Source: Aradus depressus
Taxonomy: Eukaryota; Arthropoda; Insecta; Hemiptera; Aradidae
Assembly (NCBI GenBank): GCA_963662175.1
Contig: OY759218.1
Span: 13,792,480-13,856,479, forward strand
Reading direction: 5' to 3'
DNA length: 64,000 nt
This document shows positions 40,271 through 50,000 of this stretch, piece by piece (position 1 is the stretch's first letter; each line of letters opens with the position of its first letter). The notes beneath the pieces were generated by a model. That model made no database searches. It was not told where the DNA came from and saw nothing but the letters and a program-made list of their open reading frames with translations. The translations under genes were made by a program, and so were the position numbers.

Positions 40271-40740
40271 AAACAATTGGTACATTCAGCCTTTAAATAA
40301 GGTTTCCTAATTATCGACCTTCAAAACGCCTCTACTAGTTTTTTGATAATTTGTGATCCGAAGGAGGAGGTGTCTTGAAATATTTTCAAATGTTGTTTTA
40401 TTTCTATAATTTTTTTGTATATTTCAAAGATAGATATGATCTTATCCCTTTTCTAACTCCACCCTATATTTATTGTTTTTTTCTTGTTTTTTCTATTTAT
40501 AACGACAATAATGTACTTATAGATTTCTTCGTACATTTATAACTGCAATGAAGTTTTTTCCTCCAGTATACCATTAAAACAATTCTTCCGTTTCTTCATA
40601 TTTTATGATTATATAAATGAATCAATTATTACTTTATTGTCATTTTAAGTACAAAAAAAAATCCGATAAATATAGGACTAAGATAATGTATTAGATCCAA
40701 TAATTTTGCAATTTTGTAATATTTATTTGCTTCTTGCCCT
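40271..40740. other. No recognisable feature
   Basis: AT-rich; a resemblance of 40300-40500 to 32240-32410 (GATCTTATCCCTT, TATATTTATYGTTTCTT) suggests a further shared repeat in opposite orientation. Confidence 0.4.
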
Positions 40741-40744
40741 ATCC

Positions 40745-40860
40745 CTAAAACAAATTTATTTTTGAAATATTGTCTATTCCACAAACATTGCATACATATA
40801 CTACCATACAACATATGGTTTCGGTATTACACCATCGTCAGGTTTAGCTCTAAACTGTCA
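40745..40860 (-). mobile_element. FB-1 fragment with hammerhead-like motif and long helix III
   Basis: Minus strand: CUGACGAU - GGU GUAAU ACC - GAA, then ACCAUA UGUUG UAUGGU as a perfect 6-bp helix III, then A. It ends in the family terminus ATATTTCAAAAATAAATTTG. A closed 6-bp helix III is longer than in other copies here. Confidence 0.55.
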
Positions 40861-41179
40861 GTCTGCTGAGTGCGAATCATTCTTGTATATCATGTTAGGA
40901 AAGGGGTTGGAATTTGTACTTTCATTAGGATTTCAATGTAACTAACTTTTATTATATAGTTATATTGTATAGCCACAGGAAGTTCCAAGTTGAAATTTCA
41001 GCCCCTTTCTTTACCGGATGTATAAGAATAATAATAATCATATGGTAACTGGATACGTCATACAATTTTTTACCAAATGATGTTGAACTTGCGCAAGGAA
41101 CCACTCATGAGGTACCCGAATACACGCTCGTTTTTTTTTTGGAAACGCTCAACTTTGTGGAAATTCCTTTCTTTGGGCT
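40861..41179. other. Unassigned
   Basis: TATGGTAACTGGATACGTCAT at 41040 resembles the LINE 3' UTR family; otherwise nothing recognised. Confidence 0.35.
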
Positions 41180-41382
41180 GTTAGAAGGCGGAGGAGTGTA
41201 TCCCATTTTCATTTTGGCGGGCTACATTACCGGGGTTATTTACAAACATCCGTGGCCCCATGGGAGAGAAATTTTTTTTTATTTATGAAAAAAAATTCTG
41301 GCCGGACGGGATTCGAACCCGCACCCGTAGTCCATGCAACCAAAGCCCTACGCTCTAGCCACCACGGCTCCTATTTTTGTTT
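41180..41382 (-). mobile_element. SINE2 copy
   Basis: On the minus strand: GGAGCCGTGGTGGCTAGAGC (A box region), GCGGGTTCGAATCCCGTCC (B box), then CTCCCATGGGGCCACGGATG and GTAAATAA body blocks, as in the copy at 11.7 kb. Confidence 0.75.
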
Positions 41383-41384
41383 TT

Positions 41385-41580
41385 CCCGTTATTGTGGAGT
41401 GGCCGGTTTATGGTCGACTGGGACAGCCCCAGTTCTGATGACAACTGACGGGCACTCTTGCTTGGTGCCGACTCCACAGTGTCAATCAAAGTGTCTACGT
41501 CCACCACTGAAGATCGTCCCGAACCTCCTTTTCTTCCAGACTCGTGTTTCCGGTCTGGCATTTTTGAAACCAAAGTTGAG
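41385..41580 (-). pseudogene. Transposon helix-turn-helix fragment
   Basis: The minus strand encodes about 65 residues. It has a basic segment RKHESGRKGGSGRSS, then VDTLIDTVESAPSKSARQLS, then SSELGLSQSTINRPLHNN. The last two resemble the first helix-turn-helix of Tc1/mariner-type transposases (V-x-x-x-x-P-x-x-S-x-R-x-L-A-x-E-L-G-[IV]-S-x-x-T-V). The frame ends where the SINE begins. No catalytic part is visible. It could equally be from another DNA-binding transposon protein. Confidence 0.55.
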
Positions 41581-41798
41581 CTGACCTTTCATTCAGGACC
41601 CCTTCCCCTTCAATCCCCGTTTCCAATAATCTCTTAAAATCCCATAAATTTCGTATTCTACTGTTGTCATATTGAATAAATGAAAGTTAAAATGAAGAGA
41701 ACATTTTTTTTTTGACTCACCTAATTATATAAATAAATTAACTAATAACAGTAAAGTGAATAGTATATAACTAAAAAAATTGATGATAATAATAAGGA
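41581..41798. other. Unassigned flank of the Helitron
   Basis: AT-rich; nothing recognised. Confidence 0.3.
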
Positions 41799-43989
41799 TC
41801 TATATAATAAAAATGAGTGCTAAATTTTGCTAAGCGCAAAACTCGAGAACGGCTGGACCAATTCGGCTAATTTTTTTTTTCAAATATTCGTTGAAGTCCG
41901 AGGAAGGTTCTTATGAAGAGTTTTTAGCTGTTAATTCTAGGGATGGCGATCTGAGATAGATTAATCCAAGAATCGATGTTTGGGGTCGTAATAATCGATA
42001 TGGACAATGAATTGATCAAGTGAATCGATCTCAGACACCCTAAAATCATTTACTTACCGTTTCGTTTATTCAGTTTTTAGTGCATGTTATTTTCTTGGCT
42101 GAATAAAACGTAATTACAACTCTTACTGTTTCTTTTTATTCAGTTTTTAGTGCGTGTTATCAGTTTTTAGTGCGTTTTATTTTCTTGATTGTTTTTAAAT
42201 CTTCGCTTCTGGCAAGTTCCTCGATTTATCTTTGGTTGTCATCTTTGTCATTTACTTACTGTTTCGTTTTATTCAGTTTTTACATATCTACATCTATATA
42301 ATAAAAATGATTGGCTAAATTTTCAGGGGAGGGGGGGTTGTGGAGATAAGCCTTAGTATAAAGATACCGGTAACTTAATAACTAATAGTCGGATTGTCAT
42401 GGAATTTCACATGTAGTATTCTAAAAAGCCAAATTTAAAAAAAGGATGTGTGAAGTCTCAAAATTTGAAAGGGAAGGGGGGGGGGGGAGGGGGGGGGCTA
42501 TAAAGATAGTGATAGGTCTTTAACGGATGATCCGATTGTCATGGAATTTCACATGTAGTATTCTTAAATGCCAAATTGAAAAATACGGTACGTGACATCT
42601 CAAAATTTTGAACGGGAGGGGGGGTTGTGGGGGTAGGCCCACATATAAAGATAGTGATAGGTCTTTAACGGATGTTCGGAATGTCATGGAATTTGACATG
42701 TAGTATGCTTAAAGGCCAAATTGAAAAATACGCTACGTGACATCTCAAAATTTTGAACGGGAGGGGGGGTTGTGGGGGTAGGCCTACATATAAGGATAGT
42801 GATAGGTCTTTAACGGATGTTCGGAATGTCATGGAATTTGACATGTAGTATGCTTAAAGGCCAAATTGAAAAATACGCTACGTGACATCTCAAAATTTTG
42901 AACGGGAGGGGGGGTTGTGGGGGTAGGCCTACATATAAGGATAGTGATAGGTCTTTAACGGATGTTCGGAATGTCATGGAATTTGACATGTAGTATGCTT
43001 AAAGGCCAAATTGAAAAATACGCTACGTGACATCTCAAAATTTTGAACAGGAGGGGGGGTTATGGGGGGGGGGGGGGCTAAGTATAAATATAGTCCTAGC
43101 TCATTAACGGTTGTTCGGATTGTCACGAAATTTGACATGTAGTATTCTTAAAGGCCAAATTGAAAAATACGGTACGTGACATCTCAAAATTTTGAACGGG
43201 AGGGGGGGTTGTGGGGGTAGGCCTACATATAAAGATAGTGATAGGTCTTTAACGGATGATCGGTATGTCATGGAATTTCACATGTAGTATTCTTAAAGCC
43301 CGAATTAAGAATAGGGTGTGTGGCATCTCAACATTTTGAAAGGGAGGGGGGTTTTGGGGGTAGGCCTTAGCATAAAATAGTTGTAGCTCATTAACGAATG
43401 GTCGGATTGTCATTGAATTTCACATGTAGTATTCTTAAAAGACAAAAACAAAAAAAGGATATGTGACGTCTCAAAATTGTCAACGGGAGGGGGTTATGGG
43501 GGGGGGCAAGCATATACCTAAATAGTAGTTTCAAAAGCAATATTTAAAAATTGGCTGTGACCCTTTTGGACGGGAGGGGCGGGGGTGCATTAATGCAGAA
43601 TGAATCTCACATGGAGCTTTCTTAAAGATGGGATATAGCTCTAATTTTAATAGGGTGGCTTTCCTAAGCATTTATTACCTTGAAGGTGCATCGTTGCACG
43701 GTAAATAATAGCTCTCACCAGCGTTCTTAAGCACAAAATACCTAGGGCATCCGCTGTTACAAGGCACATACTAGCTGCGGTGCCCTGCGTTCCTAACTAC
43801 GTACTATCTGTGTTGCCCAGCGGTCCTAAGAACTTAATAGCTGGTTGCACGGAGTTGCAAAGCGCATACTATCTAAGGTGCCCGGTGTTCTTAAGTAGGA
43901 ACTTGCTGTGGTTCCAAGTAAAAAAAATAAATAAAAAAAAAATCTAGTCCAATAGCTTTTGACAGAATGACGTCTGTCGGGTCAGCTAG
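41799..43989 (+). mobile_element. Non-autonomous Helitron, 2.19 kb
   Basis: Starts TCTATATAATAAAAATGAG directly after an A. It ends CTAG at 43986-43989 followed by T, and a perfect 6-bp hairpin (GACAGA/TCTGTC, loop ATGACG, 43961-43978) lies seven bases before the CTAG. These are the standard Helitron ends and A/T insertion site. No Rep/helicase coding is present. The same 5' start recurs internally at 42293. About eight copies of a ~145-bp module occupy 42310-43560, and a degenerate ~50-bp module occupies 43690-43915. Confidence 0.9.
42310..43560 (+). repeat. 145-bp tandem modules inside the Helitron
   Basis: The word CAAAATTTTG (or close variant) marks units at 42459, 42601, 42746, 42891, 43036, 43184, 43329 and 43472, spaced 142-148 bases. 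Each unit holds a G-rich block (GGGAGGGGGG), GATAGTGATAGGTC, GGATGTTCGG and ATTTGACATGTAGTAT. The units starting at 42746 and 42891 are identical over 145 bases; 42601 differs at two positions. Confidence 0.95.
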
Positions 43990-44640
43990 TATTAAATAAA
44001 ACAAAACATGTGTGTGAGTAACGCGGAACTCACTAGAATTGATGTGTAATCATCTGCTTTAGTTTCAAAAATTTGCTGTGGTGCACTGATTTTGATTTAA
44101 ATTGTAGTGTCTCTAAATACCGCGAGAATACAGCGACGATGGTAGTTTTCGAATTTGTTGTTGAAATGTTTCTATTCGTGTTCATTTGTAGATTAAGTTT
44201 GTCTTTTAAATATGAAATAGGCTGTTCGGTATCTCCTGAAATGGGTAAAAACATTATATTATTTGTTGTGACAATATGACAACAAATATATTATTTATTG
44301 ATCGATGTTTTCAGCAGTTATTATTGTTATCTATTGATAACAATATTATATAATATCATATAATAATATATTGAAATATTATATTGTTTTAGATTTACAC
44401 TGCTATATTGTTTTCTTTTACCACAAATTTTATTGTGACAAATTTCGAAGCATCTTAACCTAAAACTTACTTACCGAAAGATCATTTTATAGTTCGTAAT
44501 ATTGATATTTTAGTTAAATTCACTACAACGATAAATATGATCAACAATGTAAAAATTCAATTTTATATCTAATCATGTTTTTTTAGAGTTGTTTATTTTG
44601 TTATTGTTATAAACAGCTGACATCAGATGAAGAAGTGTGT
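43990..44640. other. Unassigned; open frames on both strands at 44033-44280
   Basis: Overlapping ORFs of 68-73 codons on opposite strands immediately beyond the Helitron end. A minus-strand stop-interrupted frame reads AVFRDTT and TKADDYTS-like text. No family is recognised. Captured or host exon material cannot be excluded. Confidence 0.25.
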
Positions 44641-45007
44641 AGTTGTGTGTGTGTGTGCGCTACGGGCGCAACCGTCAGACACACACACACTTACGTATTC
44701 ACATTGTTATATAATCATATGTTGATAATTATGAAAGCATATATTCAACATATGACTATATAACACACATCAACGAGACTTACGCTCGGTCGGTCAGACA
44801 TAGTCCCTTCCGAGAGCTAAGATGTTTACACATCAAAAGTAATTACAATAGAAATTATAGGATATTGATGGAGGATACGGAATGGATAAAGTTTGAATAA
44901 GATATACTAAGTAACTAACGTTTTTTATTTCAGTATTTAAAGAATTTAGAAAAACAATATGGCACCTTTTTAGAAATCCAAATGAAAAGTTGGTTAATTG
45001 AATTTCT
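44641..45007. repeat. GT/CA-rich inverted segment and AT-rich DNA
   Basis: TGTGTGTGTGTGTGCGC at 44650 is mirrored by ACACACACAC at 44690 around CTACGGGCGCAACCG. Otherwise unassigned. Confidence 0.5.
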
Positions 45008-45665
45008 ACAGGAAATGTGGTAATTTATTTTTTATTCATTTATTATTTTAATTTTACATAATTTATTTGTCACAGGGTACACATAGAAAATTTCGTGTCG
45101 ATACATTCTCATTCTATCGGGAATCACCGCATTCAGAGACAACACTCACAGACAGAGAGTTTTTTTTTTTTCAACCAAGAGTCGGAAAACATGGAGTTTC
45201 GGTGGAAACTAAACATCGAATTTTTGACCGAGGGAAGTAAAATTATTTTTAAATTGTTTTGAATAATATTTCGTAAATTAATAGTTGAAGCTCCTTCATT
45301 TAATATGCCACTCAAAACATCTTAGTTGTGTGTGAGAATGTATTCATTGAAAAAAATAAATAAAACTTCATGCAAAGTAGGCTACCTCTTTATGTAGGTA
45401 AATCACTGTCAATGTACTTCCCCAAAACCAGTCGACCGTTTGAAAAAAATTTAACATTTCGAAACATTCATTGCATTGGCAGTTAGTTTTTTTTTAGTTG
45501 AGCCCCCTCTGATCCACTTTTTCCCTTCGCCCGATTCTGCTGGAATTAAAAAAATGTCGTCCTTATGTATAATTTTGGATACACATATACAATTTCGTTG
45601 AAACATTCATTGTATCGACAGTTATCGTGTTTATAGATACAGACAGCATTTTTTTGTCCATTTAT
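45008..45665 (-). repeat. Rep-C snippet then Rep-A
   Basis: CTACAGGAAATGTGGTAATT at 45007-45028 is the end of Rep-C. From 45070 Rep-A blocks follow (TTTCGTGTCGATACATTC, GGTGGAAACT), then a second piece at 45400-45660 (AATCACTGTCAATGTACTTC, CATTCATTGCATTGGCAG, CATTCATTGTATCGACAG). Confidence 0.7.
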
Positions 45666-45669
45666 CATA

Positions 45670-45770
45670 TTATATTATAAAAGGTTTGTGGAATAGACAA
45701 TATTTTAAAAAAAGCAGTTTGTTTTATTTATTTATTACAAGTTTCCACAATAGCTGTTAATTCTGTAAAA
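45670..45770 (-). mobile_element. FB-1 fragment
   Basis: Minus strand: TTGTGGAAACTTGTAATAAA, TAAATAAAACAAACTGC, then AAAATATTGTCTATTCCAC. The hairpin core is missing. Confidence 0.6.
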
Positions 45771-46330
45771 GGCGAATCTGTAGTCATGTCAAATTTGACC
45801 AATATAGTGAAAATATTGACAAACAGTTCTGTGTTTTTTCTTCTGAAACAAATGCAACTCCTCTGGTTCCCAGAAATATAGGGAGTGGAAGGAAATGAAC
45901 AAGCCGACAAACTGGCTGGTACAGTAAAGGAAGAAGACCTTATTGGAACCGACCTCTCAATAGGCATCTCCAAAGCGCATTACAAAACAGTCCTCGAGGA
46001 AAGGGCATTGCGGAAAGGAAACTCATCTTGAGGCGAACAACCGGATTGTCCACAGTCAAAAGAGTTGATTAAAGGACCGGACCACAGAACAACTCTTCTT
46101 GATCAACCCCAGATGACAATGAGAAAAGTGATCGGGTATATAATAGGAAACCACTCGGTAAGAAAACATCTCTTTAGAATCTGGTCTTGTTCTGGATCCG
46201 TTTTGCTGATGGAGGAAATTCACATCGATGAAAGAAATTCGATGAGGCATTCCTCAACCCAGATGAAGTTGAGGAAACAAAGCTTCGAAAGGATCCTGCG
46301 CTTCATGAAACAGATAGGAGAGTAGGTAGT
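45771..46330 (+). pseudogene. LINE RNase H domain and C-terminus, degenerate
   Basis: Around 45870-45930 the plus strand reads LLWFPEI followed by a stop and GVEGNEQADKLAG. This corresponds to the W-[VI]-P-G-H-x-G-I-x-G-N-E-x-A-D-x-L-A motif of the RNase H domain carried by Jockey/I/R1-type LINEs. Downstream pieces in shifting frames are ISKAHYKTVLEERALRK, QPQMTMRKVIGYIIGN and an FLNPDEVE / RILRFMKQIGE end at about 46325. The histidine of PGH is lost and several stops occur. The zinc-finger-like CCHC usually found near the end is not legible. Confidence 0.75.
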
Positions 46331-46685
46331 TAAATACTGGCGAGGGGCTGTTATATGGGCCTTCAGGTTTTGGATAACAATACAAATTCCTCCCCTGCAG
46401 TCAATCAATCCTTCTGATAAAACGAATTTTCAAATAGTAGATGTGGAAAGTATATAATAGCGGATGAGGAAAAATAAAAATTTTCTCAACAAAATTAAGC
46501 ATTCATGTGTCACAAAGCACAGGTTGCCATTGGAAAAAAATAAGCTCCCCTCACTCCCATGGAGCCCCCCAAGACCTCATAAAAATATCATTTGTAACAT
46601 CTGGAGTTGGGATTGAAAACAGGAAGAAAAAAAAAGTCGGTGAATCAACCTTTCCCCAGCGCGAATTAACCTATTCGCTCTCCCT
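46331..46685. repeat. Unassigned, with Rep-A terminal block at right
   Basis: 46635-46690 has AGTCGGTGAATCAACC and TTCCCCAGCGCGAATTAACC. Confidence 0.5.
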
Positions 46686-46689
46686 ATGA

Positions 46690-47420
46690 AGACAATAATC
46701 AAAATAATAATATATTTACACATTAAGTAAAATATATACAATGCTATTAATACAAAAAAGAAAATTAAATAAATATAATATTAAAAATACAAATAAAAAA
46801 TATAAATAAATTTAGTTCGAGATCCCTCGACATGCCACCGCGATGAGGCATCCTCATTTCTCCAACTTAAGGGAGTTAGAGGAGGCCACGGTAATCCGGG
46901 TGATCCCCCGAATCACCTCGCTCTGTCAACCTCTGACCAGAAGTGGTGGCAGACCGAGATAGACAGGAAGAGCTTAATGTGAATACTTGCAGGGAGAAAC
47001 TAAGGTCTCTCTACCAGGACCTCCTCAGGGTTCGTGGAGGGTTGTCGGAATGAGAATTGGATGACAGGGATTGTGCAAAAGAATTTTTATGGTTGGGAAG
47101 TTAAAAATTAAAGATTAAGAATTGATGAGTATGTCGGCGAAATTAATTTTAAGGTAATTATGGAGGGTGGGTTTAGAAACATGGAAGGGTGCTTCGACAA
47201 TTGTTCTTAGGACTTTGGATTGGAAGGACTGGATAGATGTCAGATGGCTTAGCACAACCCGATTTCTGATTTTGAAAGATATTTTTCGTCTGCCTGTTTA
47301 AGTCATGGGTGAGTCCTCGGGTTGTGGACATAAGTGAAACGTGAAGCTGCTTTTAAAATCCTTTTAGGTGGAGTGAAGTGGACATCTGGGAGGAGTGAAG
47401 TGAAGGGGGAATAGTATGGA
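46690..47420 (-). pseudogene. Jockey-type LINE 3' end
   Basis: Minus strand: IQSFQSKVLRTIVEAPFHVS and KPTLHNYLKINFADILINS near 47240-47090, then a stop. Frame-shifted text follows, then a 3' UTR ending in AAATTTATTTATATTTTTTA around 46810-46750. This is the same coding stretch as in the copies at 11.0 and 13.8 kb, with a different 3' UTR (GGTGGCATGTCGAGGGATC), so a separate Jockey subfamily. Confidence 0.75.
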
Positions 47421-47539
47421 AATACCAGAGCACACATTAGAGGGGTCCATGACTACCATATTAACAGTAAAGGCAGTAACAGCAAGTCATTGTTCATAGT
47501 GCACGTTCTCAAATGAGTCACATTCCCGGTCAAAACAAC
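47421..47539. other. Short unassigned interval
   Basis: Nothing recognised. Confidence 0.3.
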
Positions 47540-47920
47540 CCACAAATTCGATGTTGAGTTTTCACCGGAATTTCTTTTTTTATCTCCTCAGCTGTAAGAA
47601 ATATATCAGTTTTCAACCGAATTTCATGTTTTCAGACCTCCAGATTTGAAATATTAAAAAAAAAAAAAAAAAGAATGAATCGACACAAAATTTTATATGT
47701 GAATTCATAACCCCCTATGGACGACACCTATTGATTTTCAGCCAAAGGGAAGGGGGTTCAGGGTAGAGGCTCAATTCAAAAACTCTAATAACTGCCGATG
47801 TAATGAATTCATAGACACAACATTTAGTATCAGGATTTAGTAGCCCCTATGTAAGTCGACTTAAAATTAGCCCAAACGGTCGACTGGTTTTAGTGATTCA
47901 CAGACGACTTTTTTTTTTTT
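47540..47920 (+). repeat. Rep-A
   Basis: TTCGATGTTGAGTTTTCACC, TTCAACCGAATTTCATG, ACGACACCTATTGATTTTCA, CTAATAACTGCCGATGTAAT, AACATTTAGTATCAGG, CAAACGGTCGACTGG, GTGATTCACAGACGA. Confidence 0.85.
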
Positions 47921-47985
47921 TACAAATAGATATTTACAACTGTATAAGAAATAAATACAACAAGCAAATGTGCTAAGAGAGAGAT

Positions 47986-48314
47986 GGTTAGGTTAGGTTT
48001 TATGACTCATGCCCGGGCTTTAACTACGAGGTCATATCGCCTGCTACCAGAGCGCTCTTTCGTCACTCTGGTGGACATGAACCCGACTCTACTGTGGGAG
48101 TCCTAAATTTTGCCTACCCTAAATTTTCATTCACTTAAGGTAGGGGTCTTTAACGAGTACCTGACATCGTACAGGCTGGGGACCATTGCTTAACGTCCCA
48201 TCCGGGACCTCTTACCTCCCAGATAAAATAAACTAAGGGCCTCGGTCGGGTTACGAACCCACGTTCTTGAGCTCAGAAGTCAAGCTCGTATACCACTGAG
48301 CTACCGGCGCCCTC
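47986..48314 (-). mobile_element. SINE1, full length, 11-bp TSD, CCTAA-type tail
   Basis: AAGAGAGAGAT at 47975-47985 and AAGAGAAAGAT at 48315-48325 (one mismatch). Tail GGTTAGGTTAGG in the plus strand, i.e. CCTAACCTAACC in the SINE sense. Head GGCGCCGGTAGCTCAGTGG. About 20 bases around CCATCCGAAGGACGG are deleted. Confidence 0.93.
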
Positions 48315-48339
48315 AAGAGAAAGATAATAGTTCCCTAGT

Positions 48340-48640
48340 CACTGAGTTACTCTCATTTGTAACTATTCACTGTCACTGCGAAAGAAGGTCTCTAGGCCAT
48401 TGACGCTTAATCTGTCGTTGGGGAAGAAATGTTGTGGGAACTAAGAGGGGTTAAGGCGACTTTTGTGACAAAAGGTACATTAAGTGTGAGGAGTTTTGTT
48501 GGAGACGGAATAAGGAGCATTGGCTATTGTACGAAAGGATTGGATGCGCTGGAGATTCAAAGCCTTGGCAAAATCCCAGAGTTTAAGCCCTTAAGTTCAC
48601 ATAGGTTTGAGTACTGCGTTTTTTTTCTCTAGAACTAGAA
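48340..48640 (-). pseudogene. Jockey-type RT C-terminal remnant
   Basis: Minus strand: ALNLQRIQSFRTIANAPYSV then SNKTPHT, a stop, and NDRLSVNGLET. Corresponds to the IQRxQSxxLRxIANAPxYVSN block of Jockey ORF2. A related 50-base scrap (GCGCTGGAGATTGGAAGCCT) is at 49120-49170. Confidence 0.65.
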
Positions 48641-49320
48641 TTTCATGGGCATTATAGTCAAATTTAATTTCCAACATTTACTTGAAAAATTGTATGATTC
48701 TTTGTATATTATAAAGGTATGATTTTTTTCTGTCTTGTTGGGAAGTAACTATGAGGGGTATAAGGGCTACCTTTTAACGGGTCATTTCCAACATACCAAC
48801 TACCCCGTGAAGTGGTGAGGTATGCTATACTCGTATTGAGCTTTTGTACCCACTTTGAGTCCTTTGTCCAACAAATCACATGATTGGAAATGAATCGACC
48901 TCACTCTCCCACTATCCCACTCAAAAGTATTACTTTTTACCTCCCCAGCTGTATGAAGTAATAGGAGAAGTAACTAAATCGCTCCATGTTGAGTTATCAC
49001 TGGAATTTAACAATTTCTGATTCCCTGAATGTGAAAAAAAAGGGGGTCGGTGAATCACCAGCAATGTCCCCATCTCTAATTAGTTTTCCTCGAACGCTTA
49101 TTACTTTCATTCATTCGGTGCGCTGGAGATTGGAAGCCTTGGCAGAACCCCAGAGTTCAAGTCCGAAACAACCTTTAACAAAGCTCCGAACTTTAAAACA
49201 ACACTTCTAAAACATCCATCTTGGTCAATGATCATAAAAATAGTAAAATTTAGCGTCTCCACGCTTGGTCGGCCATCTTTATAAAAAAAAATACATTATA
49301 CTTATTTACCTTACTTTTTA
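48641..49320. repeat. Unassigned with Rep-A pieces
   Basis: 48940-49070 shows CTCCCCAGCTGTATGAAGTA, CCATGTTGAGTTATCAC and GGGTCGGTGAATCACC (Rep-A). The rest is not recognised. Confidence 0.45.
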
Positions 49321-49324
49321 CAAG

Positions 49325-49548
49325 ATTCATCAAGTCAACACCCGGACAAGCCGAGTGTAAGGTTTTGATCCAATAAACGCGTCCTTTTCCATCGCTGGTC
49401 GGGATTTGTATTAGCTCTAGAATTACCACAGTTATCCAAGTCACTAAAAAATAGTCCTGTAAACCATGACCGGTTTACTGAGCCTTCTGCGGTTTTACTT
49501 ATATCAGTTTGTACTGAGACTTGCATGGCTTAAGCTTTGAGCATATTA
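49325..49548 (-). rRNA. 18S rRNA 5'-region fragment (pseudogene)
   Basis: The minus strand reads CTCAAAGCTTAAGCCATGCA, AGTCTCAGTACAAACTGATA, AGTAAAACCGC, GGTTTACAGGACTA, TTGGATAACTGTGGTAATTC, TAGAGCTAATAC, AAGGACGCGTTTATTGGATC and CGGCTTGTCCGG. These are successive conserved blocks of eukaryotic 18S rRNA from about nucleotide 25 to 270. Substitutions sit in normally invariant positions (CTTAAGCC for ATTAAGCC; GGCTCAGTAAACCGGTCATG region altered), and the rest of the rRNA is absent. It is a dispersed fragment, not a working rDNA unit. It abuts FB-1 sequence on its right. Confidence 0.9.
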
Positions 49549-49551
49549 TTT

Positions 49552-50000
49552 TGACAACTTCTAAGTTGAGGAACGCGGACATATTGTGGAATTTGTAATA
49601 AATAAATAAAACAAACTTATTTTTTGTCTATTCCAACTTAAATATTGTCTATTCCAGTAAAGATATTAATAAAACTACCGGTTTCGGCCTCACACCATCG
49701 TCAGGTCTAGTTATGAACTAGTTATTTTGTAATTATTATTTTGTTTATATGTATTAATTTGTATATACCTACTTAATATTATTATTCTTGTTTTCCTTAT
49801 TATTATTTAACTTTTTCTTGTTTTGTGTATATTGCCATTTATTATTTTGTATATATATATAGTTGTTATTTTTTTGTACTCACTTTGATCACAGTATATA
49901 ACTAGACCTGACGATGATGTGATGCCGAAATCGGTAGTTTTATAAATATCTTTAGTGGAATAGATAATATTTCAAAAAATAAGTTTGTTTTATTTAATCA
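49552..50000. mobile_element. FB-1 composite with ~105-bp inverted termini
   Basis: Begins with the FB-1 start GACAACTTCTAAGTTGAGGA and TTGTAATAAATAAATAAAAC. Inverted arms at about 49605-49735 and 49900-49998 face each other (AACAAACTTATTTTTTGTC, ATTGTCTATTCC, CTACCGGTTTCGGCC, ACCATCGTCAGGTCTAG and reverse). The arms enclose a T-rich 165-base segment that recurs directly at 50086-50255. The left arm (minus) carries a good hammerhead-like core, CUGACGAU - GGU..GCC - GAAAC - CGGUA. Confidence 0.65.
49671..49709 (-). ncRNA. Hammerhead-ribozyme-like motif
   Basis: CUAGAC - CUGACGAU - GGU GUGAG GCC - GAA - AC CG GU A - GUUUU. Helix II is 3 bp (one G-U), helix III 2 bp (AC/GU), helix I 4 bp (AGAC/GUUU with a G-U), and the cleavage-position base is A. 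It has the same extra U before helix II as the other copies. Confidence 0.4.

Noticed and set aside
42310..43560. A CRISPR array or satellite DNA
   Set aside because: Units of 145 bases have no repeat-spacer alternation and lie between clear Helitron ends.
44073..44279. Helitron-captured host exon next to the 3' end
   Set aside because: It lies outside the CTAG terminus, and neither strand gives a recognisable domain.
49325..49548. An active rDNA unit
   Set aside because: Only about 220 bases of 18S with changes at normally invariant positions and no flanking rRNA sequence.
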